Shown: one piece after another, positions 18,242 through 28,321 of the stretch
Position numbering within the stretch: the first letter of the stretch is position 1
Layout: each line of letters begins with the position of its first letter
Source: JACQFV01 sp964593585
Lineage (GTDB): Bacteria > Zixibacteria > MSB-5A5 > WJJR01
Reading direction: 5' to 3'
DNA length: 64,000 bases
Assembly: GCA_964593585.1 (NCBI GenBank)
Contig: CAZQIZ010000005.1
Span: 61,550 to 125,549, forward strand
Position numbers and translations under genes: made by a program
Notes under the pieces: generated by a model
The model's database searches: none
What the model was told of the DNA's origin: nothing
The model's input: only the letters and a program-made list of their open reading frames with translations

Positions 18242-19528
18242 CTACACCCAGCCACGGGCGCGGCAGGCGTCGGCCACGCGGCTGATGGCGATGAAGTAGG
18301 CCGCGTCGCGCATGTACAGTTTCTTCTTACGCGCCAGCTCGCTCACCGCCAGATAGGCCGCGGTCATCGTCGTGTCCAGCTTCGCGAGGACCTCGTCCTT
18401 CTGCCAGAAGTAGTTCATGTTGCATTGGACCTGCTCGAAATAGCTGCAGGTCACGCCGCCGGCATTGGCCAGAAAATCGGGTATCACGAAGATGCCCCGC
18501 TGCGCCAGCACCGCGTCGGCGTCCGGCGTCGTCGGGCCGTTGGCGCCCTCGGCCACCAACTTCACCTGCTTGGAAATCCGTCCGACGTTGTCGCCGGTGA
18601 CCTGGTTTTCCATCGCCGACGGGAAGAGGATGTCGACATCCTGCGCGATCCAGGCGTCGCCCTCGAGGACTTCGTATCCGAGTTTCTGTGCCTGGGCCTT
18701 GTCGATGCCGCCGAACCGGTCAGTGATGCCCAAAAGCTCGTCGAGGTTGATTCCCGAATTCCGGCGGAAACCGAACGCCTTCTGCGACGATTGGTCCCAG
18801 CAAGCGACACAGATGACCTTGCCGCCGAGTTGCTGATACAACTTGATGGCGAACTGCCCGACGTTGCCGAAGCCCTGCACGCTGGCGGTGGTCTTCTCGA
18901 TTGGGATGCCCAGTTCGCGCAACGCCTCGCGCACGGTGTAAACGACGCCATAGCCGGTGGCTTCGGCGCGGCCGAGCGAGCCGCCCATGCCCACCGGTTT
19001 GCCGGTGATCATCCCCGGGCGCCGTTCGCCGACGATTGTTTCGTATTCATCCAGCATCCACAGCATGTGCTGGGCGTTGGTCATGACATCGGGCGCCGGC
19101 ACATCGCGATTCGGTCCGACGTCGTGGGCCATCTGACGCATCCAGCCGCGGCAAATGCGCTCCTGCTCGCGGTCGGACAGATGATGGGGATCGCAGATCA
19201 CGCCGCCCTTGCTGCCGCCCAACGGGATATTGACCACCGCGCACTTCCATGTCATCCACATCGACAGCGCGCGCACCGTGTCGATTGTCTCATGCGGATG
19301 GAAGCGCAGTCCGCCCTTGCCCGGGCCGCGCGCGTCGTTGTGCTGCACCCGGAATCCCTTGAAGACCCGCACCGTGCCGTCGTCCATGCGCACCGGAATG
19401 CTGAAGTGGTACTCGCGCAACGGCTCGCGCAACAGCGCGCGGGTGGACGCGTCCAGCCCCAGGGCGTCGGCGGCCTTGTCGAATTGCGCCTGCGCCATGG
19501 CGAACGCGTTGAATGGCTTTGTGCTCAT
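18242..19528 (-). CDS. gdhA: Glutamate dehydrogenase (Glu/Leu/Phe/Val family)
   Basis: This 428-aa enzyme oxidatively deaminates glutamate or a related amino acid. Substrate and catalytic motifs are visible: GPGKGGLRFHP, the lysine in MTWKCAVVNIPLGGSKGG, and the catalytic Asp in PAPDVMT. The Rossmann motif GFGNVG follows. The ATG at 19528 has a GAGGAG ribosome binding site; the longer frame upstream is not used. The size fits hexameric bacterial GDH of the NAD-type clade, but coenzyme preference is not certain from motifs. In this setting it could regenerate 2-oxoglutarate for IlvE-type transamination feeding the acyl-CoA island. It is divergent from the acyl-CoA dehydrogenase at 19945. Confidence 0.92.
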   Translation of the reverse strand: MSTKPFNAFAMAQAQFDKAADALGLDASTRALLREPLREYHFSIPVRMDDGTVRVFKGFRVQHNDARGPGKGGLRFHPHETIDTVRALSMWMTWKCAVVNIPLGGSKGGVICDPHHLSDREQERICRGWMRQMAHDVGPNRDVPAPDVMTNAQHMLWMLDEYETIVGERRPGMITGKPVGMGGSLGRAEATGYGVVYTVREALRELGIPIEKTTASVQGFGNVGQFAIKLYQQLGGKVICVACWDQSSQKAFGFRRNSGINLDELLGITDRFGGIDKAQAQKLGYEVLEGDAWIAQDVDILFPSAMENQVTGDNVGRISKQVKLVAEGANGPTTPDADAVLAQRGIFVIPDFLANAGGVTCSYFEQVQCNMNYFWQKDEVLAKLDTTMTAAYLAVSELARKKKLYMRDAAYFIAISRVADACRARGWV

Positions 19529-19944
19529 GATCGGTTTCTCCTCGCGGGATTCCCCCTGAATCCCGCCCCCAAGGATACGATGTGCTGCGCCGGGAGTGTA
19601 CCCTTCTCCAAGTCTCCGTGACACCCGGCACCCGAATTTGACACGCTGTGCCATGAGGGCCCCTGCGCACGTGTCCGGCGACGAAAATGGGACATTGTCG
19701 CAGTGTTTTTGCCATTGTATTCATCGTCGGGATACATGCCCACACCGAAGCGTCCACCTTGCCACTGACCGTGATTGCTCCGCCAATTGTCATTTGTCCG
19801 CGGCGCGTTGTCGGCAAATCCCTGATCCTGAATGACATAAACATTCCGCGCCCGCTCGGCCGCGCTTGATTTTGACTTCCGCAAATCTTAGCATGCGACT
19901 CTTCGCCGCGTGGGGCGGCAGACGACAGACGGAGGGATAAACGC
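19529..19944. other. Divergent intergenic region between gdhA and the acyl-CoA island
   Basis: This 416-base gap has no credible gene. A hairpin (GGGATTC/GAATCCC, about 19548-19566) sits near the gdhA ribosome binding site on the minus strand. A GGAGGG ribosome binding site precedes the plus-strand gene. Short frames within it have no ribosome binding site or recognisable sequence. Control of both flanking units probably lies here. Confidence 0.6.
19595..19624 (-). promoter_or_regulatory. Possible gdhA promoter (GTGTCA-N18-TACACT)
   Basis: Reading the minus strand, GTGTCA (19624-19619) and TACACT (19600-19595) are 18 bases apart. The leader to the ATG would be about 60 bases and contains the GGGATTC hairpin. 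Confidence 0.35.
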
Positions 19945-21108
19945 ATGTATCGTTTCAACGTCGATGACCGCCAGCAGCCGATCCGCGATATGGTCCGCGC
20001 CTTCGCGGAAAAGGAAATCACGCCCGTCGCGGCCGCACTCGATCGTATGCCCGATCCCATCAAGTTCCCGGTTGACTACTACCGCAAGCTCGCCAAACAG
20101 GGCTTCATCGGATTCCCGCTGCCCAAGGAGTATGGCGGCACCGGTCATTCCTCGATCGAATACTGCACCCTTTGCGAAGAACTGACCTTCTGGGATCCTC
20201 CGACCTGCCTGTTGGCGGCCGTCGCCGTGCTGGCGACCGAGCCGATCTGGCACTTCGCCAATGAGGAACAAAAGAAGAAGTACATCCCCCGCATCGTGAC
20301 CGGCGAGATCATTCCCGCTTTCGCGCTGACCGAGCCCAACGCCGGCTCCGACGCGGCCAATCAGAGCACCGAGGCGGTGCTCGACAACGGCGAGTGGGTC
20401 ATCAACGGCGAGAAGATCTTCATCATGCACGGCGACGTGGCCAACCTCTACGTCGTCTTCGGCAAGATCAACGAGCCGGGCGTGCGCCACAAAATTTCCG
20501 CCTGGATCGTCGAGGACAACGGCCACAACGGCATCCGCAAGGAAGTGCTCCAATACAAGATGGGCATGCGCGCGGCGACCACCGGACGCGTCTGGTTCAA
20601 CAACACGCGCGTGCCGCAGTCGGCCCTGCTGGGCGAAGTCGACAAGGGCTTCCGCTACGCGATGGCGACGCTCGATTCGGCCCGCATCGGGGTCGCGGCG
20701 CAGGGGTTGGGCATCGCCGAGCGCGCGCTCGAGGAGTCGATCAACTACGCCAAGTCGCGCAAGGTCTTCGGCGAGCCGTTGGCCTCGAAGCAGGCGATCC
20801 AGTGGATGATCGCCGACATGCAGACGCGCACCGAAGCCGCCCGCGGGTTGGCCTACCGCGCCGCCATGCTCCAGGATAAGGGCGCCAAGTTCGGGCTGGA
20901 GGCCTCGATGGCGAAGTTGTACTGCACCGAGACCGCCAACTTCTGCGTCGATCGCGCCATGCAGATCCACGCCGGCTACGGGTACATCGGTGAGTTCTCG
21001 ATGATCGAGAAATTGTATCGCGACCAGCGGATCACCGAAATCTATGAAGGCACGTCGGAAATCCAGCGCCTGGTCATCGCCGCCGCGATGCTGCGCGATC
21101 CGGCGTAG
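19945..21108 (+). CDS. Acyl-CoA dehydrogenase (first gene of the catabolic island)
   Basis: This 387-aa FAD flavoenzyme forms the alpha,beta double bond of an acyl-CoA and passes electrons to ETF. The mid-domain FAD/substrate motif FALTEPNAGSDA and the C-terminal RITEIYEGTSEIQR, with the catalytic Glu of the short-/medium-chain type, are present. The start has a GGAGGG ribosome binding site. It heads a co-directional run to about 34.7 kb and is followed after 17 bases by the MBL gene. It is one of three paralogues here. Chain-length or branched-chain specificity cannot be read; isobutyryl-, butyryl- or isovaleryl-CoA are candidates given the neighbours. Confidence 0.92.
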   Translation: MYRFNVDDRQQPIRDMVRAFAEKEITPVAAALDRMPDPIKFPVDYYRKLAKQGFIGFPLPKEYGGTGHSSIEYCTLCEELTFWDPPTCLLAAVAVLATEPIWHFANEEQKKKYIPRIVTGEIIPAFALTEPNAGSDAANQSTEAVLDNGEWVINGEKIFIMHGDVANLYVVFGKINEPGVRHKISAWIVEDNGHNGIRKEVLQYKMGMRAATTGRVWFNNTRVPQSALLGEVDKGFRYAMATLDSARIGVAAQGLGIAERALEESINYAKSRKVFGEPLASKQAIQWMIADMQTRTEAARGLAYRAAMLQDKGAKFGLEASMAKLYCTETANFCVDRAMQIHAGYGYIGEFSMIEKLYRDQRITEIYEGTSEIQRLVIAAAMLRDPA

Positions 21109-21125
21109 CGGTCAGTGAGGTTGCT

Positions 21126-22013
21126 ATGACGGCGGAGGCCGGTCCACAGCTGCAGTCGATCCGTCTGGGCGATTGGGAAGTCGCCGGGTTTGTCGAACGC
21201 CGCTTCGCGCTCGACGGCGGCACCATGTTCGGCGTCGTGCCGCGCATGATGTGGCAGAAGCTGATCCCGCCCGACGACGAAAACCGCGTGCCGCTGCAGG
21301 CCAATCTGTTCGTGGTCAAGACCGGCACGGCCATGGTCCTGCTCGACGCCGGTCTCGGCGACGCCCTCTCGAAATTCGATACCCGCCTCTACGATCCCCG
21401 CGGGCCGTCGCGGATCAACGAATCGCTGGCGGCCCTCGGCGTTCATCCCACGGAAGTGACGCACGTTATCTTCACGCACCTGCATACCGATCACTCCAAC
21501 GGCGCCTTCGCCGGCGATCCCGATGCCCCGCTCCTCCGTTTCCCAAACGCCGACTTCTTTGTCCAGCGCGACGAGTGGGAAGACGCGACCCACCCCGACG
21601 AACGCACCAGTGCCGTCTACATTCAGCATCGCCTGCGCGCGCTGGAGGACTCGGGCCAGTTGCACCTGCTGGATGGCGACATCGACATCATCCCCGGCAT
21701 TCGTGTGGTGAAGACGGGCGGGCACACCCGCGGTCATCAGGGCGTGCGCGTGACACGCGGCGACGATCGCTTCTTCTACTACGCCGATATCATCCCGTCG
21801 CGCTTCCATCTCAAGGGCGCCTATGTCGCGGCCGTCGACATGTTTCCGATGGACACGATGAAGGCCAAAAAGAAACTGCTGGCCGACGCGCTCGATCCGC
21901 GCACGATCATCGGCTTTGACCACGACACGACGATCATGTTCGGACGTCTGGTACAGAAAGAGAAATGGCTGGACGTCGAGCCTATTCCGGGTTCATCCAA
22001 TCCCAGCGCGTGA
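21126..22013 (+). CDS. MBL-fold metallo-hydrolase
   Basis: This 295-aa protein carries the metallo-beta-lactamase signature THLHTDHSNG (HxHxDH). Later ligands are present in KTGGHTRGHQ, in the Asp of YYADI, and in a final His in GFDHDT. A dinuclear zinc or iron site is expected. The start ATG has a GAGG ribosome binding site. It lies between an acyl-CoA dehydrogenase and the carboxylase beta subunit, with its end close to pccB. That suggests a hydrolytic task in the pathway, for example a thioesterase or lactonase, but the substrate is unknown. Confidence 0.85.
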   Translation: MTAEAGPQLQSIRLGDWEVAGFVERRFALDGGTMFGVVPRMMWQKLIPPDDENRVPLQANLFVVKTGTAMVLLDAGLGDALSKFDTRLYDPRGPSRINESLAALGVHPTEVTHVIFTHLHTDHSNGAFAGDPDAPLLRFPNADFFVQRDEWEDATHPDERTSAVYIQHRLRALEDSGQLHLLDGDIDIIPGIRVVKTGGHTRGHQGVRVTRGDDRFFYYADIIPSRFHLKGAYVAAVDMFPMDTMKAKKKLLADALDPRTIIGFDHDTTIMFGRLVQKEKWLDVEPIPGSSNPSA

Positions 22014-22039
22014 CATTCTTCCGAATGGGAGTCATACCC

Positions 22040-23590
22040 ATGAGCAAACCCACACCGATCGAACGGCTTCACCAGATGCGGGCGCTGGCGGCGGAGCCCG
22101 GCGGCGCGCCGCGCGCCGCGGCGCAGCGCGCCAAAGGCAAATTGCTGGCCCGCGAACGGCTCGAGATCCTCCTCGATGAAGGCAGCTTCGAAGAGCTCGA
22201 TCGGTTTGTCACCCACCGCTCCACCGATTTCGGCCTGGCCGACCAGCGCCCCTTGGGCGATGGGGTCGTGACCGGCTCGGGACGGATCGAGGGACGGCCC
22301 GTCTATGTCTTCAGTCAGGATTTCACCGTCTTCGGCGGCACCCTGGCCGAAGGTCACGCGCGGAAAATCTGCAAGATCATGGACATGGCGCTGAAGACCG
22401 GCGTGCCGGTCATCGGCCTCAATGATTCCGGCGGCGCACGCATTCAGGAAGGCGTGGTCTCGCTCGGCGGTTACGCCGACATCTTTCTGCGCAACACTCT
22501 TTGTTCGGGGGTCATCCCGCAGATCTCACTCATCATGGGCCCTTGCGCCGGCGGCGCGGTCTACTCGCCGGCAATCACCGACTTCATTCTGATGGTGCGC
22601 GGCACCTCCTACATGTTTGTGACCGGGCCGAATGTCGTGAAAACCGTCACCCATGAGGAAATCGATTTCGAGGGACTCGGCGGCGCGCAGGTGTGCGCCG
22701 AAAAAAGCGGCATCGCCCACATGGTCGCCGACAACGACGCCGAGGTCCTGCTCCTGACGCGCAAGTTGTTCAGTTTCCTGCCGCAGAACAACCTCGACAC
22801 GCCGCCACGCCGCAAGTCCGATGATCCGCCCGACCGCGCCGACGCCGAACTCGACAACGTCGTGCCGCTGGATCCCAACAAGCCCTACGACATCAAGGAA
22901 GTCATCACCCGCGTGGTCGATGACGGCGAGTTCCTCGAGATCCAGCCAGATTACGCGGGCAACATCGTGGTGGGCTATGCCCGCCTGGCCGGACGCGCCG
23001 TCGGCATCGTTGCGAATCAGCCCGCCGTCCTCGCCGGTGTGCTCGACATCGCCTCGTCGATCAAGGGCGCGCGCTTTGTGCGCACCTGCGACGCCTTCAA
23101 CATCCCGCTGGTCGTCTTCGAAGACGTCCCTGGGTTCCTGCCGGGCGTCTCCCAGGAGCACGGCGGGATTATCAAGCACGGCGCCAAGCTGCTGTTTGCC
23201 TTCTGCGAGGCGACGGTGCCCAAGGTCACCGTGATCACCCGCAAGGCCTATGGCGGCGCCTACGATGTCATGAACTCGAAGCATGTGCGCGGCGATTACA
23301 ACGTCGCCTGGCCGACGGCCGAAATCGCGGTCATGGGCCCCAAGGGCGCCGCCGAGATCATCTTTCGCAAGGAAATCGCCGCGGCCAAAGACCCCGCGGC
23401 CGAGACCGAGCGCCTGGCCGAAGAGTACCGCGCCAAGTTCGCCAACCCGTATGTCGCGGCCCAGTATGGCTACATCGATGACGTCATCGAGCCGCGGGAG
23501 ACCCGGTCACGCCTGATTCGCGCCCTGGATATCATCGAAACCAAGCGCGACCAGAATCCGCCGAAGAAGCACGGCAACATTCCGCTGTGA
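22040..23590 (+). CDS. pccB: Acyl-CoA (propionyl-CoA) carboxylase carboxyltransferase subunit
   Basis: This 516-aa protein transfers CO2 from carboxybiotin to an acyl-CoA. It has the two crotonase-like halves of the propionyl/acetyl-CoA carboxylase beta family: an N-half with GLNDSGGARIQEGV and MGPCAGGAVYSPA, and a C-half with FEDVPGFLPGVSQEHGGII and ITRKAYGGAYDVM. The start ATG 22040 was chosen for its GGGAG ribosome binding site; an upstream in-frame extension overlaps the MBL gene. Propionyl-CoA as substrate is inferred from the linked epimerase and mutase. The biotin carboxylase and BCCP follow. Confidence 0.93.
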   Translation: MSKPTPIERLHQMRALAAEPGGAPRAAAQRAKGKLLARERLEILLDEGSFEELDRFVTHRSTDFGLADQRPLGDGVVTGSGRIEGRPVYVFSQDFTVFGGTLAEGHARKICKIMDMALKTGVPVIGLNDSGGARIQEGVVSLGGYADIFLRNTLCSGVIPQISLIMGPCAGGAVYSPAITDFILMVRGTSYMFVTGPNVVKTVTHEEIDFEGLGGAQVCAEKSGIAHMVADNDAEVLLLTRKLFSFLPQNNLDTPPRRKSDDPPDRADAELDNVVPLDPNKPYDIKEVITRVVDDGEFLEIQPDYAGNIVVGYARLAGRAVGIVANQPAVLAGVLDIASSIKGARFVRTCDAFNIPLVVFEDVPGFLPGVSQEHGGIIKHGAKLLFAFCEATVPKVTVITRKAYGGAYDVMNSKHVRGDYNVAWPTAEIAVMGPKGAAEIIFRKEIAAAKDPAAETERLAEEYRAKFANPYVAAQYGYIDDVIEPRETRSRLIRALDIIETKRDQNPPKKHGNIPL

Positions 23591-23694
23591 TGACGGCGTC
23601 GCGCGGGCGGATCGCCGGTAACGTCCCGCGGCCCGAGGCGCCCGTGCGCCGCTGACCGGCTGCTGAAAGCAGTTGATCCAACTGGGGAGACATC

Positions 23695-25218
23695 ATGCGC
23701 CGTGTGCTGATTGCCAACCGTGGAGAGATCGCCGTCCGCGTCATCCGCGCCTGCCGCCGCTATGGCATCGAGTCGGTGGCGGTCTATTCCAATGCCGACC
23801 GTGCCGCCCTCCACGTGCGCATGGCCGATCACGCCTACCATCTGGGCGCGCCGCCGCCCAGCGAAAGCTACCTGAACGTCGACAAGATCATCGCCACCGC
23901 CAAGAAGTCCGGCGCCGATGCGATCCACCCCGGCTATGGGTTCCTGTCGGAGAATGCGGCCTTCGCCCAGCGGGTGGTCGATGAGGGGCTGATCTGGATC
24001 GGCCCGCCGCCCTCGGCGATCGCATTAATGGGCGACAAGATCGCCGCCCGGCGCCTGATGCGGCACTCGGGCGTGCCGGTTGTTCCCGGTTCCGATGCGC
24101 CGATCGAGGATCCGGCGCAGGCGTTGCGCGTCGCGCAGCAGGCCGGCTTCCCGATCCTGCTGAAGGCCGTGGCCGGCGGCGGCGGCAAGGGCATGCGCAT
24201 GGTCGAGCGTCCCGAGGACTGGAACGACGCCTTCGAGGGCGCCAGCCGGGAAGCCCGGCGCGCCTTCGGCGATGGACGCATGTTCTGGGAGAAATACGTC
24301 CAGCGCCCCCACCACGTCGAAATCCAGGTGCTCGGCGGGCCGTATGGACGCGCCATCTCGCTGTTTGAGCGCGAATGTTCGATCCAACGACGGCATCAGA
24401 AGGTGATCGAGGAATCGCCGTCGCCGCTGATGACCGATGATCTGCGCGCCCGTATGTCGCGCGCGGCGGTGGCCGCCGCCGAGGCCTGCGGCTATGTCAG
24501 CGCCGGCACCGTCGAGTTCCTCGTCGACAACGACCGCAATTTCTATTTCCTCGAGATGAACACCCGTCTGCAGGTCGAACACCCGGTCACCGAAGCCGTC
24601 ACCGGCGTCGATCTGGTGATCGAGCAGTTCCGCATCGCCTCGGGGGTGAAATGGACTCCGCCCGCGATACCGGAGCGGCCGTTCGGGCACGCCATGGAGT
24701 TTCGCATTTACGCCGAAGATCCGGAAAACAACTTCCTGCCGACGCCGGGACGGCTGGCGGTCTACCGTCAACCGCAGGGGCCGGGTGTGCGGGTCGACTC
24801 CGGCGTCTATTGGGGCTATACAGTTCCCATCTACTATGACCCGATGATCTCGAAACTGGTGGTCTGGGGGCGCGACCGCGAGGAGACCATGGCGCGCGCC
24901 TCGGCGGCGCTGGAGGAGTATCAGATTGTCGGCGTGGTTTCGACCATCGAGTTCCACCGCCGCATCCTGGAACACCCCGAATTCCGCAAGGGTAACACGA
25001 CCACCGACTTCATCTCCCGATACCTTGACGAATTCAAGCCGGTGCAGACCCATTCCGATGGAGTCGCCAACGCCATCGCGCTGGCCGCCGCGCTCTATTC
25101 GCGCAAGAAGGCGGAGCGGCACGCCCCGCTCCACCGCGACGGCGGTGGGGTGGAGGCATCCAACTGGCTGCGGCAGGGACGGGTTGAATCAACCCTGCGC
25201 TGGCCCATGGCGCACTAG
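23695..25218 (+). CDS. pccA: Biotin carboxylase subunit of acyl-CoA carboxylase
   Basis: This 507-aa ATP-grasp enzyme carboxylates biotin with bicarbonate and ATP. The opening MRRVLIANRGEIAVRVIRA, the glycine-rich loop GGGGKGMRMV, and the catalytic region EMNTRLQVEHPVTE are intact. Unlike fused PccA proteins it lacks the biotinyl domain, which is encoded by the next gene. A GGGGAG ribosome binding site precedes the ATG. It may be the biotin carboxylase for propionyl-CoA only, or be shared with an acetyl-CoA carboxylase elsewhere; the sequence alone does not decide. Confidence 0.93.
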   Translation: MRRVLIANRGEIAVRVIRACRRYGIESVAVYSNADRAALHVRMADHAYHLGAPPPSESYLNVDKIIATAKKSGADAIHPGYGFLSENAAFAQRVVDEGLIWIGPPPSAIALMGDKIAARRLMRHSGVPVVPGSDAPIEDPAQALRVAQQAGFPILLKAVAGGGGKGMRMVERPEDWNDAFEGASREARRAFGDGRMFWEKYVQRPHHVEIQVLGGPYGRAISLFERECSIQRRHQKVIEESPSPLMTDDLRARMSRAAVAAAEACGYVSAGTVEFLVDNDRNFYFLEMNTRLQVEHPVTEAVTGVDLVIEQFRIASGVKWTPPAIPERPFGHAMEFRIYAEDPENNFLPTPGRLAVYRQPQGPGVRVDSGVYWGYTVPIYYDPMISKLVVWGRDREETMARASAALEEYQIVGVVSTIEFHRRILEHPEFRKGNTTTDFISRYLDEFKPVQTHSDGVANAIALAAALYSRKKAERHAPLHRDGGGVEASNWLRQGRVESTLRWPMAH

Positions 25219-25238
25219 CGATCGACTGTGAGGAGTGT

Positions 25239-25745
<507 letters not shown>

Positions 25746-25761
25746 AACAAGACGGATTTGT

Positions 25762-26661
25762 ATGCGCATCTTTGTCACCGGCGCCACCGGATACATCGGC
25801 ATAAACGTCGCGCTCGCGCTGCGGCGCGCCGGCCATGAGGTCTGGGGGTTGGTGCGTTCAGCGGAGAAGGGCGTCAAGCTGACCCGGCATGAGATTCACC
25901 CTGTCGTCGGCGCCCTCGACAACATCCCCGGCTTCCTCGACGCCGTCACCCGCTGTTCGGTCATCGTGCACGCCGCCGAAGACAAGACCGACAATGAGCG
26001 CCTCGATCGCCAGTGCCTCGAGGCATTCCTCCAGATCGCCGGTAAGGGGCCGCAACCCAAGACCCTGGTCTACACCAGCGGTGTCTGGGTCTACGGCGAC
26101 ACCGGCAACGCGCTGATCGATGAGACCGCGCCGCTCAATCCGGTCAAACTCAAACCGTGGCGCCCGGCCCATGAGGACATGGTGCTCAAGGCTGGTAAGA
26201 TGCGCGGCATCGTCATCCGTCCGGGGTGTGTCTATGGGCGCCAGGGGGGAATGACCGGATTCTGGTTCAAAGGACCCTCAGAGGGCAAACCGCCGCTGGT
26301 CGTCGGCGACGGACGCAACCACTGGGCGATGATCCATGTCGACGATGTCGCTTTCGGTTATGTAAAGGCCGTGGAAAGCGGGCGTTCGTCGGAGATCTTC
26401 AACCTGACCGACCGCTCGCGCCACACCGTGCTGGAACTGGCGACCGCCGCGGCGCGCGCCGCTGGTTATCAGGGGCCGGTTCCGACCATGCCGATGGAGG
26501 AGGCGCGCGCCAAGTTCGGCCTGTTTGCCGACTGTCTCGCGCTGGACCAGCACATCGACTCGCGCAAGGCCGTGCGTGTGCTCGGCTGGCATCCGCGCCA
26601 CGGCGGTTTCCTCGATGCTGTCAGCACCTATTACCAGGCCTGGAAGGCCTATCAGGGTTGA
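25762..26661 (+). CDS. NAD-dependent epimerase/dehydratase-like (extended SDR) protein
   Basis: This 299-aa Rossmann protein opens with the TGATGYIG dinucleotide-binding motif. It has the extended-SDR core (VYTSGVWVYGDTG, IRPGCVYGRQGG, NHWAMIHVDDVAFGYVKA). The usual catalytic YxxxK is not found at the expected place; PWRPAHEDMVLKA stands there, so His or Glu may replace the Tyr, or the protein may be a binding or regulatory member. It lies between the BCCP and the methylmalonyl-CoA mutase. Substrate unknown; an acyl-CoA ketoreductase-like or quality-control role would be a guess. Confidence 0.8.
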   Translation: MRIFVTGATGYIGINVALALRRAGHEVWGLVRSAEKGVKLTRHEIHPVVGALDNIPGFLDAVTRCSVIVHAAEDKTDNERLDRQCLEAFLQIAGKGPQPKTLVYTSGVWVYGDTGNALIDETAPLNPVKLKPWRPAHEDMVLKAGKMRGIVIRPGCVYGRQGGMTGFWFKGPSEGKPPLVVGDGRNHWAMIHVDDVAFGYVKAVESGRSSEIFNLTDRSRHTVLELATAAARAAGYQGPVPTMPMEEARAKFGLFADCLALDQHIDSRKAVRVLGWHPRHGGFLDAVSTYYQAWKAYQG

Positions 26662-26670
26662 GCGCCATCC

Positions 26671-28266
26671 ATGGACGATAAGCCAAAAGCCCCGCCGGTC
26701 ACTTCTTCAGGAATTCCGATAGCGCCGCTGTATGATCGCTGGCCCGACGGTTTCGATCCATCGCGCGACCTCGGCGCCCCCGGCCATTACCCCTTCACGC
26801 GCGGCGTCTACGAGGGAATGTACACCCGGCGCCTGTGGACCATGCGCCAGTACGCCGGATTTGGCACCGCGCGCGAATCCAACGCCCGCTATCGCCACCT
26901 GCTTGCGCAGGGGCAGACCGGGCTGTCAGTGGCCTTTGATCTGCCCACCCAGATGGGCTACGATTCCGACCACCGCCTGGCGCGCGGCGAAGTCGGCCGC
27001 ACCGGCGTCGCCATCGACGGACTCTGGGACATGGAGGTCCTCCTCGACCAGATTCCGCTCGAACAGGTGTCGATCTCGATGACCATCAACGCGACCGCCG
27101 CTATCCTGCTGGCCCTGGTGGTCGCGGTCGCCAAACGGCGGGGAGTGCCCCTCGATGGGCTCTCCGGCACCATCCAGAACGACATTCTGAAAGAATACAT
27201 CGCCCGCGGCACCTACATCTATCCGCCGAAGCCGTCGATGCGGCTGATTGCCGACACGATCCGTTACTGCCATGCGACCCTGCCGCGCTGGAATCCGATT
27301 TCGATTTCCGGCTACCATATCCGCGAGGCCGGCTCGACCGCCGCGCAAGAGATCGCCTTCACGTTGGCCAATGGCATCGCCTACGTCGACAATGCGCGCG
27401 CCGCCGGGCTGCACGTCGACGATTTCGCCCCGCGGCTCTCGTTCTTCCTGAACGTGCACAACAATCTGTTCGAGGAGATTGCCAAGTTCCGCTGCGCCCG
27501 CCGCCTCTGGGCTCGGATCATGAAGGAACGCTACGGCGCGCAGAAGGCCGAGTCGATGCGCTTCCGCTTCCACACGCAGACCGCCGGCTCCACGCTCACC
27601 GCCCAGCAGCCGCTGGTCAATGTTCCGCGCGTCACGCTGCAGGCGCTGGCGGCCGTCCTCGGCGGCACCCAGTCGCTGCACACCAACGCCTACGACGAAG
27701 CGCTGGCGCTGCCGACCGCCGAATCGGCCGAGCTGGCGTTGCGCACCCAGCAAATCATCGCCTATGAATCCGGCGCCGTCGAGACCGCCGATCCGCTCGC
27801 CGGCTCGTTCTTCATCGAATCGCTGACCAACGAACTCGAAACGCGGGTGACCGCCCTGCTCGACGCGGTCGATAAACTCGGCGGCGCGGTTGCCGCCGTC
27901 GAAAAGGGATACTTCGCCCGCGAAATCGAACGCTCCGCCGTCGACTACCAGCGACGCATCGAAAAAGGGGAGATGACCGTCGTCGGGGTCAATCGCTTCG
28001 TCAAAGACGCGACCGCGACGGTTGCCATCGCCCATCTGGATCCGGCGCTGGAGCGCGAGCAATGCTCGCGTCTGGCCGCCGCCCGCGCGGGCCGCGATGC
28101 GGCGCAGGTTGCCGGCGCGCTGGCGCAACTGGAGACACTGGCGCGCGGCGACGGCCATCTCATGCCGCAGATCGTCGCCTGCGTCGAGGCACAGGCCACT
28201 CTCGGCGAGATCGCCGACACTCTCCGCGCAGTCTGGGGAGAATACCAACGCGCCCAGGGCGGTTGA
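26671..28266 (+). CDS. mcmA: Methylmalonyl-CoA mutase large (catalytic) subunit
   Basis: This 531-aa mutase catalytic barrel lacks the B12-binding domain. Unlike the paralogue at 12292, its specificity residues are those of true methylmalonyl-CoA mutase: Y61 (MRQYAGFG) and R179 (IARGTY), 118 residues apart as in Propionibacterium Tyr89/Arg207. SISGYHIREAGST and RFHTQTAGSTLTAQQP are intact. It isomerises (R)-methylmalonyl-CoA to succinyl-CoA. The epimerase is the next gene and the carboxylase lies upstream, completing the propionyl-CoA route. No B12 subunit adjoins it, so it presumably uses the one at 14884 or one elsewhere. Confidence 0.94.
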   Translation: MDDKPKAPPVTSSGIPIAPLYDRWPDGFDPSRDLGAPGHYPFTRGVYEGMYTRRLWTMRQYAGFGTARESNARYRHLLAQGQTGLSVAFDLPTQMGYDSDHRLARGEVGRTGVAIDGLWDMEVLLDQIPLEQVSISMTINATAAILLALVVAVAKRRGVPLDGLSGTIQNDILKEYIARGTYIYPPKPSMRLIADTIRYCHATLPRWNPISISGYHIREAGSTAAQEIAFTLANGIAYVDNARAAGLHVDDFAPRLSFFLNVHNNLFEEIAKFRCARRLWARIMKERYGAQKAESMRFRFHTQTAGSTLTAQQPLVNVPRVTLQALAAVLGGTQSLHTNAYDEALALPTAESAELALRTQQIIAYESGAVETADPLAGSFFIESLTNELETRVTALLDAVDKLGGAVAAVEKGYFAREIERSAVDYQRRIEKGEMTVVGVNRFVKDATATVAIAHLDPALEREQCSRLAAARAGRDAAQVAGALAQLETLARGDGHLMPQIVACVEAQATLGEIADTLRAVWGEYQRAQGG

Positions 28267-28321
28267 CCGCCGACCCCGTCTGTCAAACCCGACCGTCCGT
28301 CATTTCTGGAAGGAGACCAGG

